The notes below the pieces were generated by a model. The model ran no database searches, was not told the origin of the DNA, and saw only the letters and a program-made list of their open reading frames with translations. Shown piece by piece: positions 54,154 through 61,903 of a stretch of DNA of 64,000 nt (positions within the stretch are counted from its first letter, which is position 1; the number at the start of each line of letters is the position of its first letter). This stretch comes from Vibrio sp. SCSIO 43135 (GTDB lineage Bacteria; Pseudomonadota; Gammaproteobacteria; Enterobacterales; Vibrionaceae): contig NZ_CP071859.1 of the NCBI RefSeq assembly GCF_023716665.1, forward strand, positions 620,001 to 684,000, read 5' to 3'. Both the position numbers and the translations under genes were made by a program.

Positions 54154-55425
54154 TCACTGATAGCGAGATAAATCTAGGCCATCGATAAGTGGCTGAGTAG
54201 CCATTGGGTAGGCTTTCGTTGATTGTGTAATGACTTGGCTTAGCAGCTGCGCTGAACCGCATGCCATGGTCCAGCCCAAAGTGCCGTGACCAGTATTCGT
54301 AAACAGGTTTTGGTAGCCTGTTTTGCCAATGATCGGGGTTCCGTCTGGGGTCATAGGCCTAAAGCCTGTCCAGTATTCTGCGTGTTCGAAGTTGGCACTG
54401 TGTGGGAAAAGATCTTTGGCGACCATTGAAATCGTGTTTTTGCGTTTTTCTGGAATTGTAGGGTCAAATCCTGCTAGCTCTGCTGTGCCAGCCACGCGGA
54501 TGCGATCATCGAAACGCGTTAAAGCGACTTTGTAGGTCTCATCCATTACTGTCGAAGTTGGAGCTAACGTAGGGTCGATGATAGACGCAGTCAGTGAGTA
54601 ACCTTTTACTGGGTAAACCGGAATAGCAATGCCTATTGAAGCAAGCAATGGAGCAGAGTAGCTGCCCATTGCGACGACAAACGCATCGGCATGAAGGGTT
54701 TCTTTGTCCGTGATGACGGATGTAATTTTACCTGAGCTGCGGTCTAGGCCTTGAATGGTATGGTCAAACTTAAACTCGACACCTTGCTGTTGCGCTTTCT
54801 GAGTGAGTTGCTGACAAAACAATTGGCAATCGCCCGTTTCATCATCTGGCAAATACAGCCCACCTTTGAGTTTATCTATCACTGGCGCTAGACCTGGTTC
54901 TTGTTCGAGGCACTGTTGTGGATTGAGCAATTTGAAGCGGGTGTTGGCCTGTTGTAATAAGCGGATGTCTTTTTCGACTGCATCCAATTGCTTCTCAGAA
55001 CGAAAGACTTGGAGCGTACCGCGTTGGCGACCTTGGTATTCTAACCCCAACTCTTGATTTAATTGCTGCAGACATTCACGGCTATGGTTAGCGACTTTTA
55101 ACATACGAGACTTATTGACTTCGTAGCGGGTCAGTTGGCAATTGCTAAGCATCTGCATGGCCCAGTTGAGCATTGTGATGTCTACTTTAGGTTGAACTTT
55201 TAAAGGAGCATGCTGCTCGAACAGCCAACGGATCGCTTTTTGTGGGATACCTGGAGCTGCCCATGGTGAAGAGTATCCATAAGAGATTTGCCCGGCATTG
55301 GCGAAGCTGGTTTCCTGACCACTTTTCGCTTGTCTATCGATAACCACGACCTCATGACCGGCTTTAGATAGATACCATGCGGTGGTTACACCAATCACGC
55401 CGCTGCCTAATACTGCAATTTTCAT
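54154..55425 (-). CDS. dadA: D-amino acid dehydrogenase, small subunit (DadA-like)
   Basis: A 423-residue FAD flavoprotein. The dinucleotide-binding GxGxxG is at the very start (MKIAVLGSGVIGVTTAWYL). ETSFANAGQISYGYSSPWAAPG and the late GHGTLGWTMACGSA are DadA landmarks. It deaminates D-amino acids, chiefly D-alanine, passing electrons to the respiratory chain. The start is uncertain: ATG 55425 fits the family best, ATG 55431 or GTG 55437 are alternatives. It is divergent from the LysR gene. Confidence 0.92.
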   Translation of the reverse strand: MKIAVLGSGVIGVTTAWYLSKAGHEVVVIDRQAKSGQETSFANAGQISYGYSSPWAAPGIPQKAIRWLFEQHAPLKVQPKVDITMLNWAMQMLSNCQLTRYEVNKSRMLKVANHSRECLQQLNQELGLEYQGRQRGTLQVFRSEKQLDAVEKDIRLLQQANTRFKLLNPQQCLEQEPGLAPVIDKLKGGLYLPDDETGDCQLFCQQLTQKAQQQGVEFKFDHTIQGLDRSSGKITSVITDKETLHADAFVVAMGSYSAPLLASIGIAIPVYPVKGYSLTASIIDPTLAPTSTVMDETYKVALTRFDDRIRVAGTAELAGFDPTIPEKRKNTISMVAKDLFPHSANFEHAEYWTGFRPMTPDGTPIIGKTGYQNLFTNTGHGTLGWTMACGSAQLLSQVITQSTKAYPMATQPLIDGLDLSRYQ

Positions 55426-55534
55426 CTTCATGCTCACATTAATGACTTTTGCGTATCGTGCGGGTTTTACATTGTTTTAACAATCGAGAATAATTGTTTA
55501 CTGCATATAGAATTTCTAAACGCTGGTGAGAGTC

Positions 55535-56449
55535 ATGATCCGAAGTACCTTAGCAACAAGTTTGTCGACGTTTCGTGTGGCGTCTCAATATGCCAGTTTG
55601 ACTGAGGCTGCGAAGAAAATGCACCTCACTACCGGAGCGGTAAGTCAGCAATTACTTCAGCTAGAGACGTTACTAGGCTTTAGTGTTTTTGAACGCCATT
55701 CCCGGGGGATCCGCTTAACGCCGCAAGGAGAAGTTCTCGCTAATGCAGTGAATCAGCACTTTGCGGATATTGAAGCGGTGATCCAATCCCTGCAGCAACC
55801 AAGTGGCCAGTCGAAAGAAGTCAAATTGAAACTCACACCGTCTTTAGCGTTTAAATGGTTGGTTCCGAAGCTAGAACAATTCCACCGCCATCACCCTGAT
55901 ATTCAGGTAGTGACTTTTGCAGAAACAGCCATCGTTGATGGAGATGAGAAAGACTATGATCTGGCCATTGATTATGGCTGCTTCCCATATCGCTCCGACA
56001 ACGCGGAGCTGCTGTTTGAAGAGTCGTTACTGCCAGTTATGAGTGCCGCTTATTGGGAACAGTACAGTGGCATAGAAAGGCAAGATGACGTGGAGCTTAG
56101 CGAAGCTTTATGGAGTGACGCGACGTTGTTACATGATGCGATGCCTTGGCAAAATGCACCAAGAGATTATGAGTGGCAGTATTGGTTCGGAAAACATGGC
56201 TTAGCACTTGAGACTAATCGTGGTCACTTTTTTAATCGCACAGATATGGCCATGTCTGCCGCGGAGGCAGGAGTCGGTATCGCCTTGGCTCGTAGCCTAT
56301 TGATAACCAATGAGTTAGAGAAAGGGAAGCTGGTTTCCCCGTTCCCTTCCATTCCAGCCAATGCTGGCTATTTCCTCCTCACGAGAACACAGAACGACAG
56401 CACTCGTTCGTTCACTGAGTGGCTCAAATTACAGTTTGATCTGGTGTGA
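55535..56449 (+). CDS. LysR-family transcriptional regulator
   Basis: A 304-residue regulator with N-terminal winged helix (STFRVASQYASLTEAAKKMHL; GAVSQQLLQLE) and a LysR substrate-binding domain from about residue 90. The HTH type resembles GcvA-like amino acid regulators. It lies back-to-back with dadA across 109 bases, so it probably controls dadA in response to a D-amino acid. The ATG at 55535 is preferred over the GTG at 55526. Confidence 0.9.
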   Translation: MIRSTLATSLSTFRVASQYASLTEAAKKMHLTTGAVSQQLLQLETLLGFSVFERHSRGIRLTPQGEVLANAVNQHFADIEAVIQSLQQPSGQSKEVKLKLTPSLAFKWLVPKLEQFHRHHPDIQVVTFAETAIVDGDEKDYDLAIDYGCFPYRSDNAELLFEESLLPVMSAAYWEQYSGIERQDDVELSEALWSDATLLHDAMPWQNAPRDYEWQYWFGKHGLALETNRGHFFNRTDMAMSAAEAGVGIALARSLLITNELEKGKLVSPFPSIPANAGYFLLTRTQNDSTRSFTEWLKLQFDLV

Positions 56450-56563
56450 GTTCCATTAATCAGGAAGCTAACCGTCTTGTTTATTTACAGTTAATGATTA
56501 ATTTGTAATTAGTGTGGCAACTGATCAGTCACCACCTACAATTAGTTATTGAGGGCGGTGCAT

Positions 56564-57541
56564 ATGAAATCAGAAAAAGGCCGATGCAGCTATCAAAATC
56601 CCGATGGCTGGCGCTGCGATCAACCTTGTGGGGAGTCAGGACTTTGTTATTGGCATGATCCCGCAGTAGATAAAAGCAACGATAACGTAAAACAACAGGT
56701 TGAAGAATGGGCCGCAGCGGGTAAACCTTTAGACGGATTTCAGTTGGCAAGAACAAACTTAGTGGACTTAAACCTAGTAAACCGAGGGAATAAAGTCGGC
56801 TACTCCTGTCGCAATGTAGATTTCTACCGTGCGGACTTGAGCGAAGCACATTTTTTTGGCTTAGATTTACGCGGTTCATCATTGATGAAGTGCAAGCTTG
56901 TGTGCGCAAATTTACACTGCGCACAGCTCAATGACTGCAACTTGCTTGGCGCAGATCTCGCGCGAGCGCGTCTTGAGAATATTCACTGGGGCAGAGCGCT
57001 AAAGCAAGAACGTGAAGCTAAACTTGCTGCAAAAGTTGGCGATAGACATAAGGCATCTTCACTGTATCAGGAAGCAGAAGAGGTGTGTCGTAACATCCGT
57101 AAGCAGTGCGAGAAGCAGGGCTTATTTGAGACCGCAGGCGAATTCTTTCAAAAGGAAATGCGCTTTAGGCGCTATCAAATGCCACTGTTTAGCTTACGCC
57201 GAATCGTGTCCAAAATCGTGGATGTGTTCTGTGGTTATGGCGAGTCACCCGCTCGAGTTGTATTGTTTTCCATCTTTCTAATCTTGGCGTGCGCTATTGC
57301 GTACTTTCTACTTGATACGACTTCGTCCAACCCTGTGTATGCTGGCGTTGAAGGTTGGCAATTCTATGCGTTTGAATTTTTTAATGCGGTGTATTTCAGC
57401 GTCGTGACCTTTACCACCTTAGGCTATGGCGATATATCCCCAGTAGGAATCGCTCGCTTTATTGCGGCTTTTGAGGCTTTTCTTGGCAGCTTTACGATGG
57501 CGTTGTTTGTAGTGGTTTTTGTTAAAAAAATGACTCGCTAA
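56564..57541 (+). CDS. Potassium-channel-like protein with zinc-finger-like N-terminus and pentapeptide repeats
   Basis: A 325-residue membrane protein with an unusual layout. Residues 8-31 form C-x9-C-x9-C-x2-H (Cys8, Cys18, Cys28, His31), with Cys22 between. Residues about 56-136 are pentapeptide-like repeats (A[D/N]LxxA-type, e.g. ADLSEA and ADLARARL). A helical charged segment follows (about 140-210). Two TM helices (about 230-250 and 298-320) flank a pore loop with selectivity filter TTLGYGD (284-290). The architecture suggests a two-TM K+ channel gated or tethered by a cytoplasmic ligand domain. The ATG at 56564 follows GAGGGCGG; a TTG at 56549 is unlikely. Confidence 0.88.
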   Translation: MKSEKGRCSYQNPDGWRCDQPCGESGLCYWHDPAVDKSNDNVKQQVEEWAAAGKPLDGFQLARTNLVDLNLVNRGNKVGYSCRNVDFYRADLSEAHFFGLDLRGSSLMKCKLVCANLHCAQLNDCNLLGADLARARLENIHWGRALKQEREAKLAAKVGDRHKASSLYQEAEEVCRNIRKQCEKQGLFETAGEFFQKEMRFRRYQMPLFSLRRIVSKIVDVFCGYGESPARVVLFSIFLILACAIAYFLLDTTSSNPVYAGVEGWQFYAFEFFNAVYFSVVTFTTLGYGDISPVGIARFIAAFEAFLGSFTMALFVVVFVKKMTR

Positions 57542-57573
57542 TAGACCGTTTTCCATTTCTTCGTCTTTGACTC

Positions 57574-57598
57574 AAGCAGGCTAAACAGCCTGCTTTTC
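57574..57598 (+). terminator. Terminator of the channel gene
   Basis: The stem AAGCAGGCT/AGCCTGCTT with loop AAAC and a short T-run, 32 bases after the stop. Confidence 0.8.
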
Positions 57599-57719
57599 TG
57601 CTTCTATTTATTCACAGAAATTAGGCGCATTTGCGGTGCGATGACTACCCTTTGTATATCTCTTTTAAATTTAATTACTCAAAGGTATGTAATTTTTTTA
57701 TCTAACGGCAGGTCATGTT

Positions 57720-57761
57720 AAATGAACTGAGGGCTAACGGCCATAGGCTGAGAATTCATTT
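57720..57761 (+). repeat. Inverted repeat in the leader of the DedA operon
   Basis: AAATGAA and TTCATTT bracket CTGAG direct repeats and a GGC/GCC stem, ending 11 bases before the start codon of the next gene. Confidence 0.4.
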
Positions 57762-57772
57762 AGAGAGGGAAT

Positions 57773-58360
57773 GTGGTGTCTGGAGCAGAACTACAAGAAT
57801 GGATAACACACGGTGGACATTCACTTACGTGGCTGTTTGTTGGAGTGATCCTACTTTCCTATTTACTTGAAGATCTCGCTATTGTCACCGCCGCGGGATT
57901 AGCAGCCCAAGAAGTGATGCCTGCTAGTTGGGCGTTGTTGGCGATTTTTGTCGGCATCGCGACTGGTGATTTAGGCCTCTACTATTTGGGGAGAGGTGCT
58001 CGAACTATCAGAGTTCTTCGATATCGCTCTTTGACCAATAAATACTTCAAGCAGGTCAGAAGCTTACTGCATCGCAAGCCGTTCATTAACCTATTCATTA
58101 TCCGTTTTATACCGGGGATGCGAACCGTTGGGTTTACCTTGAGTGGCTTCTTTTCTATCCCACTGTCACTGTTTTTACTTGCGGTGGTCAGTGCGACATC
58201 AATTTGGACTGCTGTTGTATTTGGTGCTGTCTACCAGGTGGGCAGTGTGGATTGGCTGCAAAGTCGAGGCTACCAATGGCTCACGATTCCAGTGGCATTC
58301 GGCGTGCTGTTTGCTGCAAACCGTATTTTAAATAAATCACTCACTAGAGGAATTTCATGA
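57773..58360 (+). CDS. DedA-family membrane protein (VTT domain)
   Basis: A 195-residue integral membrane protein with about five TM segments. VTT/DedA signatures are visible: GDLGLYYLGRGAR and a conserved FIIRFIPGMRTVGFTLSGF stretch containing the RFIPG-type motif. DedA proteins flip or recycle membrane lipids such as undecaprenyl phosphate in some bacteria; which lipid is handled here is unknown. The start is GTG at 57773 behind GAGAGGGA. It is the first gene of a seven-gene operon; its last four bases overlap the next gene. Confidence 0.85.
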   Translation: MVSGAELQEWITHGGHSLTWLFVGVILLSYLLEDLAIVTAAGLAAQEVMPASWALLAIFVGIATGDLGLYYLGRGARTIRVLRYRSLTNKYFKQVRSLLHRKPFINLFIIRFIPGMRTVGFTLSGFFSIPLSLFLLAVVSATSIWTAVVFGAVYQVGSVDWLQSRGYQWLTIPVAFGVLFAANRILNKSLTRGIS

Positions 58361-59508
58361 AGTCTCACTTAGCTATCTCTGGTATTGAGCAGATACAGTG
58401 TATTGAACAGGGAAAGATCAACGCAGGTATGCCTGAGCTGGAAGTTGATACTGAGCGTGCGGTGTCACCGTATGAGTTTTTGCCGAGTTGGTTTTTTTAC
58501 ACGCCTGTTGTCATGCAAAGCTTGTTTCAGGGCGTAAGGCACCGCGATTGGGGGCTACCGTTAATCGCTAATCCGAGTATTAAATTAAGCGGCATGGTCG
58601 GTGAATCTAAGCACGATATTCTTAGTTTGGCTGGGGAGTATGCCAAGCAGTGGATTTCTCCTTTCATTACTGTGACTCGAGATTTACGCAATGTTTCACA
58701 GCAGCTAGACAGTGCTCTGGAAGCTATGAGTCAGGCTCAGTTGAGTTTTCCTATAGTGGCTAAGCCCGATCTGGGTTGCCGAGGGGCGGGAGTGAAGCTG
58801 TTGCAGGATAAAGATCAGCTCGCGAGTTACATTGAATCTTTCCCTCGTGATGCGCGGTTTTTGTTGCAGGAGAAAGCGCCGTATCAGGCTGAAGCCGGCG
58901 TGTTTTATGTTCGCTATCCAGAAGATACACGTGGAAAAATCATTTCCATCACACTCAAGTACGCGCCTTCCGTTACCGGAGATGGAGTCAGTACCTTACA
59001 GCAGCTTATCGACAACTGTCCGAGAGCAGGGCAGCTATCTCACCTATATTTACCAAGACATGAAGACAAACTTCAGGAAGTACTTGAGTTGGGAGAAGAG
59101 TTCCAACTGGCCTTTGCAGGAAGTCACAGCCGAGGTTCTATTTTTCGCAATGGTAACCAGTACATTACCGAAGCGTTGAGCCAAAAGCTCGATGAGATCT
59201 TCGATGATCTTGATGGCTTTCATTATGGGCGTTTGGACATCAAGTTCGCCGATATTCACCAGTTTATGCAAGGTGAGGCATTCACGATTCTAGAAATCAA
59301 TGGCGCGAGTAGTGAGGCTGCCCATATCTGGGACCGTAACACCCCGCTTAGCGAAATATTTTCGACTCTACTTGAACAGTACCGAATCTTGTTTGATATC
59401 GGTGCCAGACAAAAACGTCGTGGTCATAAAACACCGTCAATGGCGGCATTGTTGAACGCATGGCGTGAAGAAAAGCTACTGACACAACAGTATCCAGCAA
59501 CGGATTAA
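58357..59508 (+). CDS. ATP-grasp protein of unknown substrate
   Basis: A 383-residue protein with an ATP-grasp core. The ATP-binding Lys136 lies in FPIVAKPDLGCRGAG. GRLDIKF at 291-297 and LEINGASSEAAH at 312-323 supply the Mg-binding Glu/Asn. No signal peptide or TM. Family members ligate a carboxylate to an amine or thiol using ATP. The substrate is not visible from sequence. It overlaps the DedA gene by four bases, so the two are translationally coupled. Confidence 0.75.
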   Translation: MKSHLAISGIEQIQCIEQGKINAGMPELEVDTERAVSPYEFLPSWFFYTPVVMQSLFQGVRHRDWGLPLIANPSIKLSGMVGESKHDILSLAGEYAKQWISPFITVTRDLRNVSQQLDSALEAMSQAQLSFPIVAKPDLGCRGAGVKLLQDKDQLASYIESFPRDARFLLQEKAPYQAEAGVFYVRYPEDTRGKIISITLKYAPSVTGDGVSTLQQLIDNCPRAGQLSHLYLPRHEDKLQEVLELGEEFQLAFAGSHSRGSIFRNGNQYITEALSQKLDEIFDDLDGFHYGRLDIKFADIHQFMQGEAFTILEINGASSEAAHIWDRNTPLSEIFSTLLEQYRILFDIGARQKRRGHKTPSMAALLNAWREEKLLTQQYPATD

Positions 59509-59551
59509 AACCCAATATTGGGTTCGAATAACAAGAAAACAGGGACTTTAT

Positions 59552-60118
59552 ATGGTTGCTATTTCGACTTCAGAGCTCTCGAGTGAGCTTGAATTTCACT
59601 CTCAAGATTCGGCGATGGTATCGGTGCTTCATGGTGCGATTGAAACATTGCAACAAGGGCGTGATTTCTTACTGACACTGACGGACGAGCAATACTGCTT
59701 TATTGCCAAACCGTTGCTAACCAGTTCGATTGGCCAGCATTTTCGTCATTGGCTCGACATTTTCCATGCGCTGTTTCAAAGCCGAGGGGTGATTGATTAC
59801 AACTTGCGTCGACGTGGTCATGAGGTTGAATCGACCAAGCGCGTTGCACTGCAGGAAATTGATGAATTTATTGCCAAATTACAGCGCCAACCACTGGAAG
59901 AGTTGAATCAATCTGTAGTGGTGTTAAGTGAGGTTTCATTAAGCCAATCACATACATGTGCATTGGAGTCGACGTTCGGCCGTGAACTCACTTTTGCAGC
60001 TTTGCACGCTAATCATCACTTTGCGATGGCCAAAGTCGCGACCACCTTGCTTGATGTCAAAACGTGCGACGAGTTTGGTTTGGCTCCGGCGACAGCATCA
60101 TTTATGAGGGAGCAATGA
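59552..60118 (+). CDS. DinB-like protein
   Basis: A 188-residue soluble helical protein. Metal-type histidines are present in SIGQHFRHWLDIFH and HANHHFAMAKV, matching the DinB-superfamily triad. DinB-like proteins include thiol S-transferases, but this one cannot be assigned. It ends one base before the next gene. Confidence 0.75.
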   Translation: MVAISTSELSSELEFHSQDSAMVSVLHGAIETLQQGRDFLLTLTDEQYCFIAKPLLTSSIGQHFRHWLDIFHALFQSRGVIDYNLRRRGHEVESTKRVALQEIDEFIAKLQRQPLEELNQSVVVLSEVSLSQSHTCALESTFGRELTFAALHANHHFAMAKVATTLLDVKTCDEFGLAPATASFMREQ

Positions 60119-60119
60119 T

Positions 60120-60929
60120 ATGTGTTCCGTATCTTGGCTGGTGGACGAAGGTGGCTATCAAGTTTTCTTTAATCGTGATGAGCAAAAAAGCCGCGCATTA
60201 GCTTTGCCGCCGACTCAGTTGCAGGTGAGTGGAGTAGAAGTGCTTATGCCGGTCGACCCTGTTGGTAATGGCAGTTGGATCAGTATGAACGAATTCGGTT
60301 TATCACTGTGTCTATTGAATAACTACCAAGGTGTTATGCCTTGTCAGTCGTTGAAAACCGAGGCGAGCCACGAAGGCATCTTGTTAGATGGTTCGATTAT
60401 GCAAGGCAGCCTAGTCAGCAGAGGGTTACTACTTAAGCATCTTTCAAGTTGTGTAAATAGCCAGCAAGTGAAAGAAGCGTTTGTAATGTTGAATTTAAAT
60501 CAGTTTGCACCCTTTACTCTGCTGGTATTTGATTCACAGCTCAATAGCCAAAACCCTAGCGTACAGGCATTGGAGTGGGATGGTCGACACAGTTCAATCC
60601 ATAACACCGACTGTCCACTGTTTTCCTCCAGTGTCGATTTAAATGCGGTGAGTGCGTATCGCTTACAGGTATATCAGTCATTGACCAAACAGGGAAAAAG
60701 TACGGAAAGCTTACTGGCTTTTCATACTCACCATCATGCCAGTCAGCCACACATGTCGACTTGTATGCACCGAGATGATGCTCAGACGGTGAGCTTTACA
60801 CATCTCAGAGTCGAGGGAGGCATCCAGCGTATGGCTTATGTGCCGGGCTCACCGTGCGAGAACCTAAATAATCAAACTTTAGAACAACACATTTATCAGC
60901 TTAGAGCTGCGACATCTTTAGTGTCGTGA
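60120..60929 (+). CDS. NRDE/TANGO2-family protein
   Basis: A 269-residue protein with NRDE motif in VFFNRDEQKSRAL and MCSVSWLVDEGG at the start. The family includes eukaryotic TANGO2, linked to lipid or heme handling. Bacterial function is unclear. It is co-directional with the DinB-like gene, which ends one base upstream. Confidence 0.82.
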   Translation: MCSVSWLVDEGGYQVFFNRDEQKSRALALPPTQLQVSGVEVLMPVDPVGNGSWISMNEFGLSLCLLNNYQGVMPCQSLKTEASHEGILLDGSIMQGSLVSRGLLLKHLSSCVNSQQVKEAFVMLNLNQFAPFTLLVFDSQLNSQNPSVQALEWDGRHSSIHNTDCPLFSSSVDLNAVSAYRLQVYQSLTKQGKSTESLLAFHTHHHASQPHMSTCMHRDDAQTVSFTHLRVEGGIQRMAYVPGSPCENLNNQTLEQHIYQLRAATSLVS

Positions 60930-60964
60930 AAGACAAGCTGTGCCCAGAGAAAAGTGAGGGAACG

Positions 60965-61438
60965 ATGAAACAGACTCTTAATTCAATCAAAGTGCTATTG
61001 GTGTTTATCGCTTTATTTACCAGTGCATTGTTTACCAGTTCAGTAAGCTATGCAGAGGATGAAATCTATACCGGGATTTTTAGTAATAAGGCGCTTGCTG
61101 GCTACGATACGGTTGCTTATTTCACTGAAAACAAACCTGTGAAAGGCAGTTCGAAGTTTCAAACCGAATACAAAGGAGCTGATTGGTATTTTTCTTCTCA
61201 GCAGAACTTAGATGCGTTTGTGGCAGAGCCAGAAAAATATGCGCCTCAATATGGGGGGTACTGTGCATGGGCTGTATCGGCTAAAAACGACTTTGCTCCG
61301 GGTGACCCTCATGAGTGGTCACTGGTCGACGGTAAGCTATATCTAAATTACGACGACGACATCAAGCAACGTTGGGAACAAGATCGTACATACCATATCA
61401 CTCAGGCCGACAAAAATTGGCCGAACCTGATCAACTAA
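60965..61438 (+). CDS. Exported YHS-domain protein
   Basis: A 157-residue protein. Signal peptide residues are about 1-27 (IKVLLVFIALFTSALFTSSVSYA). The YHS-type domain carries GYDTVAYFTENKPVKGS and YGGYCAWAVSAKNDFAPGDP, with the conserved Cys. YHS domains often bind metal or act in metal handling. The ATG at 60965 follows GAGGGA; the frame open upstream overlaps the NRDE gene and lacks a signal peptide. Confidence 0.82.
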   Translation: MKQTLNSIKVLLVFIALFTSALFTSSVSYAEDEIYTGIFSNKALAGYDTVAYFTENKPVKGSSKFQTEYKGADWYFSSQQNLDAFVAEPEKYAPQYGGYCAWAVSAKNDFAPGDPHEWSLVDGKLYLNYDDDIKQRWEQDRTYHITQADKNWPNLIN

Positions 61439-61448
61439 AGAGGTCGAT

Positions 61449-61901
61449 ATGAAATTTACGCTCAGCAAGCATGGACCGTCAGCTTTTATCGCGTTTGTCT
61501 TTATTCAATCGCTGTTCTTTAAGTTTTCAGGTTCCTACGAAACAGATCATATCTTCGGTACGTTGGGTGAATGGTCTGGTCTGGATTGGTTCGGCTCTGC
61601 CGGTGGTTACGTCATTGGTGTGGCCGAGTTGATTGCTGCCATTTTATTGTTCACTCGTTTTCATGGCATTGGAGCGGTAATGAGCGCTGGAATTATGACT
61701 GGCGCGATCTTTTTTCACCTCTTCACTCCGCTCGGTATTGTGATGCCGGAGTTTAATCAAGCCGGAGAAGTGGTTGGTGATGATGGTGGTTTGCTATTTG
61801 GTATGGCGTGTTTGGTTTGGCTGTCGGGGGGATACCTGACGGTGAAAGATATTAGTTCGCCAGCAGGCTCATTGCGCTTGTTAATGACGAGAGGAGTATA
61901 A
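61449..61901 (+). CDS. DoxX-like inner-membrane protein
   Basis: A 150-residue protein with about four TM helices (KHGPSAFIAFVFIQSLFFKF; YVIGVAELIAAILLF; IMTGAIFFHLF; FGMACLVWLSGGYL). The layout suits the DoxX/MauE-like families. It follows the YHS gene by 10 bases and ends two bases before the acyltransferase, so it belongs to the same transcript. Function unknown. Confidence 0.72.
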   Translation: MKFTLSKHGPSAFIAFVFIQSLFFKFSGSYETDHIFGTLGEWSGLDWFGSAGGYVIGVAELIAAILLFTRFHGIGAVMSAGIMTGAIFFHLFTPLGIVMPEFNQAGEVVGDDGGLLFGMACLVWLSGGYLTVKDISSPAGSLRLLMTRGV

Positions 61902-61903
61902 GC

